From Flavobacteriales bacterium UBA3376 (lineage in GTDB: Bacteria; Bacteroidota; Bacteroidia; Flavobacteriales; Weeksellaceae): a DNA stretch of 10,058 bases. Shown piece by piece: positions 1 through 5,621 of the stretch (positions are counted from its first letter, which is position 1; every line of letters starts with the position of its first letter). The stretch is from assembly GCA_002359055.1 (NCBI GenBank), contig DEQC01000046.1:1-10058 (forward strand), read 5' to 3'. The position numbers and the translations under genes were made by a program. The notes under the pieces were generated by a model that worked only from the letters and a program-made list of their open reading frames with translations, did no database searches and had not been told where the DNA came from.

Positions 1-824
1 ATAGCATCATGCGCAGCCAATGCTTCAAATTTATTTTTAGCAGTTACAAATGGTAAACCTGTAAATTCTGCAATGTATTTCGCTACCAAAACATCATATC
101 CTTTAGGTGTGTTCAATCCTGTTCCTACAGCTGTTCCACCCAAAGCCAATTCCGATAAATGCGGTAAAGTATTTTTCAATGCATTTAATCCATGATCCAA
201 TTGAGCAACATAACCAGAAATTTCTTGACCCAAAGTCACAGGCGTTGCATCCATTAAATGCGTACGACCAATTTTAACAATATCTTTGAATTTCTCTGCT
301 TTTTCATGCAAAGTATTTCTCAATTGCTCAACACCTGGAATTGTCTTTTCCACCACTGCTTTATAACAAGCGATGTGCATTCCTGTTGGATAAGTATCAT
401 TCGAAGATTGAGATTTATTGACATCATCATTCGGCTGCAAAACTTTCTCTCCTTCGCCTATTTTTCCACCTGAAAGTACTTGAGCACGATTCGATATCAC
501 TTCGTTCACATTCATATTTGACTGTGTACCCGAACCTGTTTGCCAAATCACTAAAGGAAATTGATCGTCCAGTTTTCCTTCTAAAATTTCATCACAAACC
601 TGAGCGATTAAATTTCTCTTTTCTTCTGGCAGAACGCCAAGTTCACAATTGGCATAAGCAGCGGCCTTTTTCAAATATGCAAAACCATAAATGATTTCTT
701 TAGGCATACTCGCTTCAGGTCCTATTTTAAAATTATTACGAGAGCGTTCGGTTTGAGCACCCCAATATTTATCTTTAGGCACCTTAACTTCGCCCATAGT
801 GTCTTTTTCTATTCTGAATTCCAT
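1..824 (-). CDS. fumC: Fumarate hydratase class II (FumC), C-terminus beyond the left edge
   Basis: This gene encodes the iron-independent fumarase that interconverts fumarate and (S)-malate in the cytosolic TCA cycle. The visible part is the first 274 residues from an ATG at 824-822, starting MEFRIEKDTMGEVKVP, against about 465 in the family. Visible family motifs are TGSGTQSNMNVNEV (substrate-binding A-site loop), PNDDVNKSQSSND near residues 131-143, and GRTHLMDATPVTLGQE with the catalytic histidine at about residue 189. The frame ends in GLPFVTAKNKFEALAAHDA, as expected just before the GSSxMPxKxNP signature, which lies outside the window. One oddity is Gln130, where E. coli FumC has the secondary B-site His129. 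A promoter lies just upstream. Aspartase and argininosuccinate lyase are relatives, but the close FumC wording of all motifs makes fumarase the firm choice. Confidence 0.97.
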   Translation of the reverse strand, partial: MEFRIEKDTMGEVKVPKDKYWGAQTERSRNNFKIGPEASMPKEIIYGFAYLKKAAAYANCELGVLPEEKRNLIAQVCDEILEGKLDDQFPLVIWQTGSGTQSNMNVNEVISNRAQVLSGGKIGEGEKVLQPNDDVNKSQSSNDTYPTGMHIACYKAVVEKTIPGVEQLRNTLHEKAEKFKDIVKIGRTHLMDATPVTLGQEISGYVAQLDHGLNALKNTLPHLSELALGGTAVGTGLNTPKGYDVLVAKYIAEFTGLPFVTAKNKFEALAAHDA

Positions 825-850
825 TATGTTATGATTTGAAAATTAAGCCA

Positions 851-879
851 CAAAGTTAAGAAAGCTTATTTGAATTAAA
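851..879 (-). promoter_or_regulatory. Bacteroidota-type promoter for fumC
   Basis: On the minus strand, TAACTTTG (858-851) matches the Bacteroidota -7 consensus TAnnTTTG exactly. A weaker -33 candidate, TTTA (879-876), sits 17 bases further upstream. The -7 box ends 26 bases before the fumC start codon, a normal short leader for this group. The match is seen in the sequence; activity is inferred. Confidence 0.55.
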
Positions 880-906
880 TCTAAAGGTGATAATTTTCAG
901 TTTCGT

Positions 907-936
907 TTTGGAATTCAATTAAATTTTATATTTTTG
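907..936 (+). promoter_or_regulatory. Strong Bacteroidota-type promoter for the 68-residue membrane protein
   Basis: TTTG (907-910), an 18-base spacer and TATTTTTG (929-936) match TTTG-N17-23-TAnnTTTG in full. The -7 box lies 21 bases before the ATG at 958. It also covers the upstream TTG at 934 that could extend the reading frame, so that TTG would be at or before the transcript start and is not a credible start codon. Confidence 0.75.
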
Positions 937-957
937 TCGATATTAAATAATACAACT

Positions 958-1164
958 ATGGCACAGTTCTTAGGATTTTTATTTTTTACAGGAATGGCAA
1001 TTTCAGGATTTTGGGGAATTCTTTATTTTGCTTCATTAATTCCTTTTTGGCTTGTAGGTTGGTTCAAAATGAAATCTCAAGAAAGAAAAGGAACTTTGAA
1101 GTTAGAATTACGCCCTACGCTTCCTGAGCAAGAAGGAGTTACTTTATTGTACAAAAAAGATTAA
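958..1164 (+). CDS. Small membrane protein of unknown function (68 residues)
   Basis: I do not recognise this protein. Residues 3-35 form one long hydrophobic stretch rich in Phe, Trp and Gly, long enough for a bent single helix or a tight two-helix hairpin. It is followed by WFKMKSQERKGT, a basic stretch that would stay in the cytoplasm, and a soluble polar tail of about 30 residues ending LLYKKD. There is no lipobox and no obvious signal peptidase site, so it is probably an inner-membrane protein. The ATG at 958 is preferred over a TTG at 934 because the TTG lies inside the -7 promoter box. The gene has a full-consensus promoter and a hairpin terminator right after the stop, so it appears to be a single-gene transcript. 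Compact boundaries and a sensible membrane topology support a real gene; the function is open. Confidence 0.75.
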   Translation: MAQFLGFLFFTGMAISGFWGILYFASLIPFWLVGWFKMKSQERKGTLKLELRPTLPEQEGVTLLYKKD

Positions 1165-1185
1165 AATTGAAATTTTAAATAAATC

Positions 1186-1219
1186 AAGCTCGTTCAGAAA
1201 TGGACGAGCTTTCTTGTTT
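1186..1219. terminator. Hairpin terminator shared by converging genes
   Basis: A 10-bp stem pairs 1186-1195 with 1202-1211 (one G-T pair) around a 6-base loop. On the plus strand it is followed by TTTCTTGTTTATTT, and on the minus strand by GATTTATTTAAAATTT. It ends the 68-residue protein gene and lies directly past the stop of the minus-strand lipoprotein gene, so it likely serves both. Confidence 0.75.
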
Positions 1220-1835
1220 ATTTGTCTATCAATCGTATATCCACTCTCCTATTTTGTGCCCTACACAAATCTGTGTCGTTCGATTCACAAACCAAATTTT
1301 TCTTTCCATACACTTGATAAGAAAGTCTGTTCGAGTCGATTCCCATTTTCACTAACTCTTCGTAAACTTTTTTAACTTTCTTTTCAAATTCATTTCTACG
1401 TGAATCATCATCTGTAAAACCACCGATTTTGATTATGGATTGAGGAAATGAATTTAAAATTTGTACCAAATTCTCAAATTGATCCAATGAACTTTCATAC
1501 AATTCATTATCAATCCAATGAACCCTATCCAAAGTAATCCAACCAAATTCTTCGTTTGAATTGATTTGAAATGAATCATCGTTCAGCATTTGAAACAATT
1601 TATATTCAACACTCTTTTCACCAACTTTCAAAGAAATTTCATCATTTAAATCCACAACTACTTCCCTACCTACATCATAGATATAATTACCATTTTCGTC
1701 CAATTCAGGTTCCCTCAATTCCCAAACTATTGTTTCTTCTGTCTCCATTTCATCTTTAATTTCGTTGTTACACGATGAATAAATTAATGAAATGATGAGC
1801 AAAATCAATTGATATTTAAAATAAAATCTTTTCAT
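1218..1835 (-). CDS. OmpA-like outer-membrane lipoprotein, divergent
   Basis: The protein has 205 residues. Residues 1-21 form a lipoprotein signal peptide (KR start, hydrophobic QLILLIISLIY, then SSC), with Cys22 as the predicted lipidated residue. The mature N-terminus is acidic (NNEIKDEMETEE). Residues 40-105 resemble the region that precedes OmpA domains in flavobacterial lipoproteins (YDVG, LKVGEKSVEYKL, GWITLDRV). Residues 110-205 are an OmpA C-terminal fold: IKIGGFTDD at 135-143, an alpha segment ending VKMGID, VYGKK, and NRRVDIRL at 195-202. Differences from the classical domain are GHTD to GFTD, loss of the usual FETG/LT segment, a shortened loop after TD, and Lys153 in place of the conserved arginine of the RAxxV helix. 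Cys183 and Cys191 could form a disulfide. Peptidoglycan anchoring is the family role; whether it survives here is uncertain. Confidence 0.88.
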   Translation of the reverse strand: MKRFYFKYQLILLIISLIYSSCNNEIKDEMETEETIVWELREPELDENGNYIYDVGREVVVDLNDEISLKVGEKSVEYKLFQMLNDDSFQINSNEEFGWITLDRVHWIDNELYESSLDQFENLVQILNSFPQSIIKIGGFTDDDSRRNEFEKKVKKVYEELVKMGIDSNRLSYQVYGKKNLVCESNDTDLCRAQNRRVDIRLIDK

Positions 1836-1850
1836 TTGTTCAAATTAACC

Positions 1851-1882
1851 CAAACCAATAAATATTAAATTAAGAATCCAAA
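1851..1882 (-). promoter_or_regulatory. Candidate promoter for the OmpA-like lipoprotein
   Basis: On the minus strand, TTTG (1882-1879), a 20-base spacer and TTGGTTTG (1858-1851) match the Bacteroidota consensus with one mismatch in the -7 box. It ends 15 bases before the ATG at 1835. The 86-base divergent gap therefore carries back-to-back promoters. Confidence 0.45.
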
Positions 1883-1891
1883 AGAAACAAT

Positions 1892-1899
1892 TAATTTTG
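1892..1899 (+). promoter_or_regulatory. -7 box for the LpxD-family gene
   Basis: TAATTTTG matches TAnnTTTG exactly and ends 22 bases before the ATG at 1922. I see no good TTTG-type -33 box at the expected distance; the area holds only AT-rich sequence such as TTAAG. Confidence 0.5.
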
Positions 1900-1921
1900 T
1901 TTAAAATTAAATCACTATAAA

Positions 1922-2857
1922 ATGAAGTTCCCAACGACTCAAAAATTAATAGATATTGCAAATTTAATAAATGCAAAATACATAGGTCCTAACGATTTTC
2001 CAGTGGAAGGCATCAACGAAATACACGTGGTAGAAGAAGGAGATATCGTTTTTGTTGATCATCCAAAATATTACGACAAAGCTTTACAGAGTGCTGCGAC
2101 TATCGTTTTGATCAATAAAGAAGTGGAATGTCCAGAAGGCAAAGCTTTGTTGATTTCAGACGACCCTTTCCGTGATTTTGTGAAAATCGGTCAACATTTC
2201 AAACCTTTCAAACCTTCAACTCAACCCATTGCTTCTAACGCCATCATTGGGGAAGGAACACATATACAACCCAATGTTTTTATCGGAAATAATGTGAAAA
2301 TCGGCAAAAACTGTTTGATTCACGCCAATGTGAGTTTGGGCGATGATACCGTCATTGGAGACAATGTGATTATTCATTCAGGAACGAGCATAGGAGCGGA
2401 CGGATTTTATTATAAAACCAGAGAAACTGGCTTTGATAAGTTGAAATCAGTTGGAAATGTAGTCATAGAAGACGATGTAGAAATTGGATCCAATTGCACC
2501 ATTGACCGTGGAGTTACAGCTTCTACCATCATTGGAGCAGGTTCTAAATTAGACAACTTGATTCAAATCGGTCATGATACCATCATTGGAAAAAAATGTT
2601 TGATTGCTTCACAAGTTGGAATTGCAGGTTGTGTAATTTTGGAAGACCAAGTTACGCTTTGGGGACAAGTTGGAATTAAAAACGGTGTTAGAATTGGCAA
2701 AAAAGCAGTTGTCATGGCACAATCCGGAGTGAGTCACGATTTAGAAAGTGAGAAATCTTACTTTGGTTCACCTGCCGAGGAAGCCAAAAAACATTATAAA
2801 CATTTAGCGGCAATACGAATGATGGTCAGAGATCATTTAAAAAATAAAAATAAGTAA
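1922..2857 (+). CDS. lpxD: LpxD-family UDP-3-O-acylglucosamine N-acyltransferase (possible second copy)
   Basis: LpxD transfers an (R)-3-hydroxyacyl chain from acyl carrier protein to the 2-amino group of UDP-3-O-acylglucosamine in the cytosolic phase of lipid A synthesis. The protein has 311 residues. Residues 1-98 match the LpxD uridine-binding domain, with FVDHPKY at 44-50 supplying the Phe and Tyr that sandwich uracil in known structures. Residues about 103-270 are a left-handed beta-helix of hexapeptide repeats (IIGEGT, FIGNNV, VIGDNV, IIGKKC). His218 in DNLIQIGHD aligns with the catalytic histidine. The C-terminus has the family FGSPAEEAKKHYKHLA segment and a helical tail. It is slightly shorter than typical LpxD (about 340) and stands alone, not beside lpxC, fabZ or lpxA. 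Flavobacteriia often carry a second LpxD-like gene, so this may be the paralogue, with the symbol given for the family. The ATG at 1922 fits the promoter. Confidence 0.88.
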   Translation: MKFPTTQKLIDIANLINAKYIGPNDFPVEGINEIHVVEEGDIVFVDHPKYYDKALQSAATIVLINKEVECPEGKALLISDDPFRDFVKIGQHFKPFKPSTQPIASNAIIGEGTHIQPNVFIGNNVKIGKNCLIHANVSLGDDTVIGDNVIIHSGTSIGADGFYYKTRETGFDKLKSVGNVVIEDDVEIGSNCTIDRGVTASTIIGAGSKLDNLIQIGHDTIIGKKCLIASQVGIAGCVILEDQVTLWGQVGIKNGVRIGKKAVVMAQSGVSHDLESEKSYFGSPAEEAKKHYKHLAAIRMMVRDHLKNKNK

Positions 2858-2866
2858 ATTACCCAA

Positions 2867-2906
2867 AAAGCTGATTTCTAAAACTTAGATTTCAGCTTTA
2901 TTTTTA
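2867..2906 (+). terminator. Hairpin terminator after the LpxD-family gene
   Basis: AAAGCTGA (2867-2874) pairs with TCAGCTTT (2892-2899). An inner 5-bp stem, TCTAA with TTAGA, lies beyond a two-by-two internal loop, and the hairpin is followed by ATTTTTA. It starts about 10 bases after the stop codon. Confidence 0.7.
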
Positions 2907-2915
2907 GTAAATTTG
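2885..2915 (+). promoter_or_regulatory. Promoter for lysine 6-aminotransferase, overlapping the terminator
   Basis: TTAG (2885-2888, one mismatch to TTTG), a 19-base spacer and TAAATTTG (2908-2915, exact TAnnTTTG) form a good promoter ending 36 bases before the ATG at 2952. The -33 part lies inside the 3' arm of the preceding terminator hairpin. The -7 box also covers a TTG at 2913 that could be misread as an upstream start. Confidence 0.65.
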
Positions 2916-2951
2916 CATACTTCGAAAAAAACAAATCAAAAAACTATAAAT

Positions 2952-4250
2952 ATGGAAACACAAACAATGAGCGTACATGATAGATTGAGCAAACATATAT
3001 TGGCTGATGGATATCCTTTGGTGATGGATGTAGAAAAATCACATGGATCTTATATAGTAAACGAAAATGGGGATGAATATTTGGACATGTTCAGTATGTT
3101 TGGTTCCGGCTCAATTGGGTACAATCACCCACACTTAGTGAAAAACTTAGAATTTCTTGGTAAAATGGCTGTTAACAAGCCAACCATGTCTGATATATAT
3201 ACTAAGGAATATGCAGATTTTGTAGATACGTTTGGACGAGTTGCTATACCTGAAGAACTTTCTTATGCATTCTTTGTTTCTGGAGGTGCTTTGGCTGTTG
3301 AAAATGCTTTGAAAGCAGCTTTCGACTGGAAAACTCGATTGAACAAAAGCAAAGGAATCGACAAAGAAGCTGGTAAAGTAATTCACTTCAAACAAGCTTT
3401 CCACGGACGTTCTGGTTATACATTGAGTTTGACCAATACTGCAGACCCGAGAAAATATGAATATTTCCCTAAATTCGATTGGCCAAGAATTGAAAATCCT
3501 AAGATGTTCTTCCCATTGAACGAAGAAAACATCAACAAGACCAAAGAATTAGAGAAAATCGCTTTGGAGCAAATCAACCAAGCTTTGGCTGAAAATCCAG
3601 ATGAAATTGCATGTATTATTTTGGAAACCATTCAAGCAGAAGGCGGTGATAATTTCTTCAGAAATGAGTTCCATAAAGAGTTGAGAAGGATTTGTGATGA
3701 AAATGAAATTCTATACATCTTGGATGAAGTTCAAACAGGTATGGGATTGACTGGAAAAATGTGGGCTTACCAAAATTATGACATCGTTCCAGACATCATT
3801 GCTTTCGGAAAGAAAACACAAGTTTGTGGAATTTTAGCGAGCAAAGAGAAATTGGATCAAGTCGAAAATAACGTTTTCCAAGAATCAAGTCGTATCAACT
3901 CAACTTTCGGTGGAAACTACATCGATATGATCAGATTTAAACTGATTTTAGAAGTAATCGAAAATGAAAACTTATTAGAAAATGTAAATGTTCAAGGTGA
4001 GTTTTTGAAAAGTGAATTAGAAAAACTTCAGGACAACCACTCAAATGTTTCAAACGTTAGAGGAATGGGATTGTTCTGTTCATTTGATTTACCTAATTCA
4101 GCCGAAAGAGATGCTGTGATCAACAAAGCATTTGAAAATAAATTGATTTTACTTTCATGTGGCGAAAGAACGATTCGTTTCCGTCCTCACTTAAATGTTA
4201 AAAAAGAAGACATTGAAAAAGTAATTGAAATTTTGAAAGAAATTCTATAA
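2952..4250 (+). CDS. lat: L-lysine 6-aminotransferase (lysine epsilon-transaminase, class III PLP)
   Basis: This enzyme moves the epsilon-amino group of L-lysine to 2-oxoglutarate. The products are glutamate and allysine, which cyclises to piperideine-6-carboxylate. The 432-residue protein follows mycobacterial Lat (Rv3290c, as I recall it) closely along its length: LADGYPLVMDVEKSHGSY near the start, FFVSGGALAVENALKAAFDW at 107-126, AFHGRSGYTLSLTNT at 149-163, FPKFDWPRI at 172-180, LDEVQTGMGLTG at 257-268 with the PLP-ring aspartate Asp258, and AFGKKTQVCG at 284-293, where Lys287 is the expected PLP lysine. RFRPHLNV closes the fold. These Lat-specific blocks separate it from ornithine and GABA aminotransferases. 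It has its own promoter and terminator, with no lysine-pathway partner beside it; its role (lysine catabolism, pipecolate or aminoadipate formation) is inferred. The ATG at 2952 is chosen because the upstream TTG lies in the promoter. Confidence 0.93.
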   Translation: METQTMSVHDRLSKHILADGYPLVMDVEKSHGSYIVNENGDEYLDMFSMFGSGSIGYNHPHLVKNLEFLGKMAVNKPTMSDIYTKEYADFVDTFGRVAIPEELSYAFFVSGGALAVENALKAAFDWKTRLNKSKGIDKEAGKVIHFKQAFHGRSGYTLSLTNTADPRKYEYFPKFDWPRIENPKMFFPLNEENINKTKELEKIALEQINQALAENPDEIACIILETIQAEGGDNFFRNEFHKELRRICDENEILYILDEVQTGMGLTGKMWAYQNYDIVPDIIAFGKKTQVCGILASKEKLDQVENNVFQESSRINSTFGGNYIDMIRFKLILEVIENENLLENVNVQGEFLKSELEKLQDNHSNVSNVRGMGLFCSFDLPNSAERDAVINKAFENKLILLSCGERTIRFRPHLNVKKEDIEKVIEILKEIL

Positions 4251-4280
4251 TAGAAGTACAACACATTTTAAATAATTTCC

Positions 4281-4314
4281 AAAAAAGGCCACTTCTTGAA
4301 ATGTGGTCTTTTTT
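4281..4314. terminator. Strong two-way intrinsic terminator between lat and waaA
   Basis: A 12-bp stem, A6-GGCCAC (4281-4292) with GTGGTC-T6 (4303-4314), has one G-T pair and a 10-base loop. Because the A and T runs flank the stem symmetrically, it works as a terminator in both directions. It serves lat from the left and waaA, which ends at 4320, from the right. Confidence 0.9.
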
Positions 4315-4319
4315 GTTGC

Positions 4320-5567
4320 TTATTGTTTGATCTTTTCTTTTAAATATTTTAGTATCAATTCAGTTGCGTTGGGTTTGCTGGCTACGTATTCGTAAGCAGC
4401 TTTTCCACGGGAATTTCTCTCCTTTTCATTTGGCAACAATTGCAACATAATTTCAAAAAATTCAGTTTTGTCGGAATAACTAATTGCAGCAGAAGTTTCC
4501 ACCAAATCGATGGCTTCAAAGTAGTTTGAATAATTTGGACCAAAAACAATTGGTACACCAAATACAGCTGGCTCCAAAGTGTTGTGAACTCCAGTTTTGG
4601 TAAATCCACCTCCCACATAAGACAAATCTGAATAAGCGTAAATTTGAGTTAAAACACCAATTTCATCTACAATTAAAATTTGAGAAGTGTTGATCTCATC
4701 AGCTTTTGATTTCGATAAAATAGAAACTTTTTTCTCTAAACCATTGGCCAAATTTTGAATTTGCTTATCGATTATATTGTGTGGTGCAAAAATCACTTTC
4801 CAATCATCTGGCAAATGCTCATTGATAAATTCCACCAAGATTTTCTCATCATCTGGCCATGAACTTCCAACGACAATTAATTTAGAATTACCTTTAAAGT
4901 CTTCAACAAAATCCAATGCTTGATGCGATTCTCGAATCTCCTTTACCCGATCAAAACGCGTATCTCCGGCTATGGTTACTTGATTGATTTGAATTGCATT
5001 CAATAAATTTCTGGAATCTTTATCCTGAACAAAAAAATGATCGATTTTAGAGATTATTTCTCTGAATCCACTCGCCCAACTTTTAAAGAATAAACTATTT
5101 TCTTTGATGACAGCAGAAATTACAATCACTTTAATGTTTTGCTTAGAAATTTCACTCAATAAGTTGTACCAATATTCATATTTAACGAGAATTAAAATTT
5201 CGGGATTCAATATTCTGATCAAATCCTTTGCATTTTTAGGTGTATCCAATGGCAAATAAAAAATATAATCCGCGCCTTGATAATCTTTTCGAACTTCATA
5301 ACCCGAAGGCGAAAAAAAACTAACGGCTAACTTATGATTCGGATAATTTTCTCGAATTTTCTCCATGACCGGTCGCCCTTGTTCAAATTCTCCCAAAGAA
5401 GAACAATGCACCCAAATGATTCGATCATTAGGAGAAATTGCATCACGCATTTTTGATTGCCAATCCCTTCTTCCATCGACCCATAATTTGGCTTTCGGAT
5501 TGAAGGTTGCAGCGAGTTTCACCGCAAAACCATATAGTTTTATAAATTGAGTGTAAATGATATTCAT
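4320..5567 (-). CDS. waaA: 3-deoxy-D-manno-octulosonic acid (Kdo) transferase
   Basis: WaaA (KdtA, family GT30) adds Kdo from CMP-Kdo to the lipid A precursor at the cytoplasmic face of the inner membrane. The protein has 415 residues, the normal length. It has a short, mildly hydrophobic N-terminal segment (about residues 5-21). The donor and acceptor motifs are WVHCSSLGEFEQGRP at 52-66 with the expected catalytic base Glu60, LVKYEYWYN at 128-135 in the Bacteroidota form of the ExEWP motif, the GDTRFDRV linker at 201-208, VGSSWPDDE at 233-241, and GGGFTKTGVHNTLEPAVFG at 319-337, the nucleotide-binding C-domain signature. It is divergent from the sugar aminotransferase with only about 54 bases between starts, and converges on lat. 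I could not find a convincing promoter box for it in that short gap. Identification is firm; the number of Kdo units added cannot be read from sequence. Confidence 0.96.
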   Translation of the reverse strand: MNIIYTQFIKLYGFAVKLAATFNPKAKLWVDGRRDWQSKMRDAISPNDRIIWVHCSSLGEFEQGRPVMEKIRENYPNHKLAVSFFSPSGYEVRKDYQGADYIFYLPLDTPKNAKDLIRILNPEILILVKYEYWYNLLSEISKQNIKVIVISAVIKENSLFFKSWASGFREIISKIDHFFVQDKDSRNLLNAIQINQVTIAGDTRFDRVKEIRESHQALDFVEDFKGNSKLIVVGSSWPDDEKILVEFINEHLPDDWKVIFAPHNIIDKQIQNLANGLEKKVSILSKSKADEINTSQILIVDEIGVLTQIYAYSDLSYVGGGFTKTGVHNTLEPAVFGVPIVFGPNYSNYFEAIDLVETSAAISYSDKTEFFEIMLQLLPNEKERNSRGKAAYEYVASKPNATELILKYLKEKIKQ

Positions 5568-5581
5568 AAGCTTGGCGAATA

Positions 5582-5599
5582 TACAAAATCCGTTTTGTA
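5582..5599. repeat. Small inverted repeat in the waaA / aminotransferase divergent gap
   Basis: TACAAAA (5582-5588) and TTTTGTA (5593-5599) form a perfect 7-bp inverted repeat around TCCG. It overlaps the first two bases of the plus-strand -7 box. It could be a regulator site or a chance palindrome in AT-rich DNA. Confidence 0.3.
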
Positions 5600-5605
5600 C
5601 ATTTG
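5598..5605 (+). promoter_or_regulatory. -7 box for the sugar aminotransferase-galE-lipA-cinA series
   Basis: TACATTTG matches TAnnTTTG exactly and ends 16 bases before the ATG at 5622. A weak -33 candidate, CTTG, lies at 5571-5574 with a 23-base spacer. The position rules out the long upstream TTG extension of the frame (5547). Confidence 0.5.
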
Positions 5606-5621
5606 TTCAAATTTTATGACT

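Noticed and set aside
934..957. TTG extension (eight extra residues) of the small membrane protein
   Set aside because: The TTG lies inside an exact -7 promoter box, so it would be at or before the transcript start; ATG at 958 is better.
1571..1759. Open frame on the plus strand opposite the OmpA-like lipoprotein
   Set aside because: It is His/Pro/Leu-rich, a typical shadow of an acidic minus-strand protein, with no start context.
2913..2951. TTG extension (13 residues) of the lysine aminotransferase
   Set aside because: The TTG is the end of the TAAATTTG box, and the added residues (Lys/Asn/Thr-rich) look like translated leader.
3147..3404. Open frame on the minus strand inside lat
   Set aside because: It is antisense to a strongly conserved coding region, Phe/Ser-rich in composition, and has no family resemblance or promoter.
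4251..4319. Small non-coding RNA in the lat / waaA gap
   Set aside because: The only structure is the symmetric terminator hairpin; there is no promoter-like box and too little sequence.
4382..4618. Second minus-strand frame within waaA
   Set aside because: It is a frame-shifted reading of the conserved waaA C-terminal domain, with no independent support.
5547..5621. TTG extension of the sugar aminotransferase into waaA
   Set aside because: It would overlap the waaA start codon and contain the -7 box; family N-termini begin near MRKLQMVDL.
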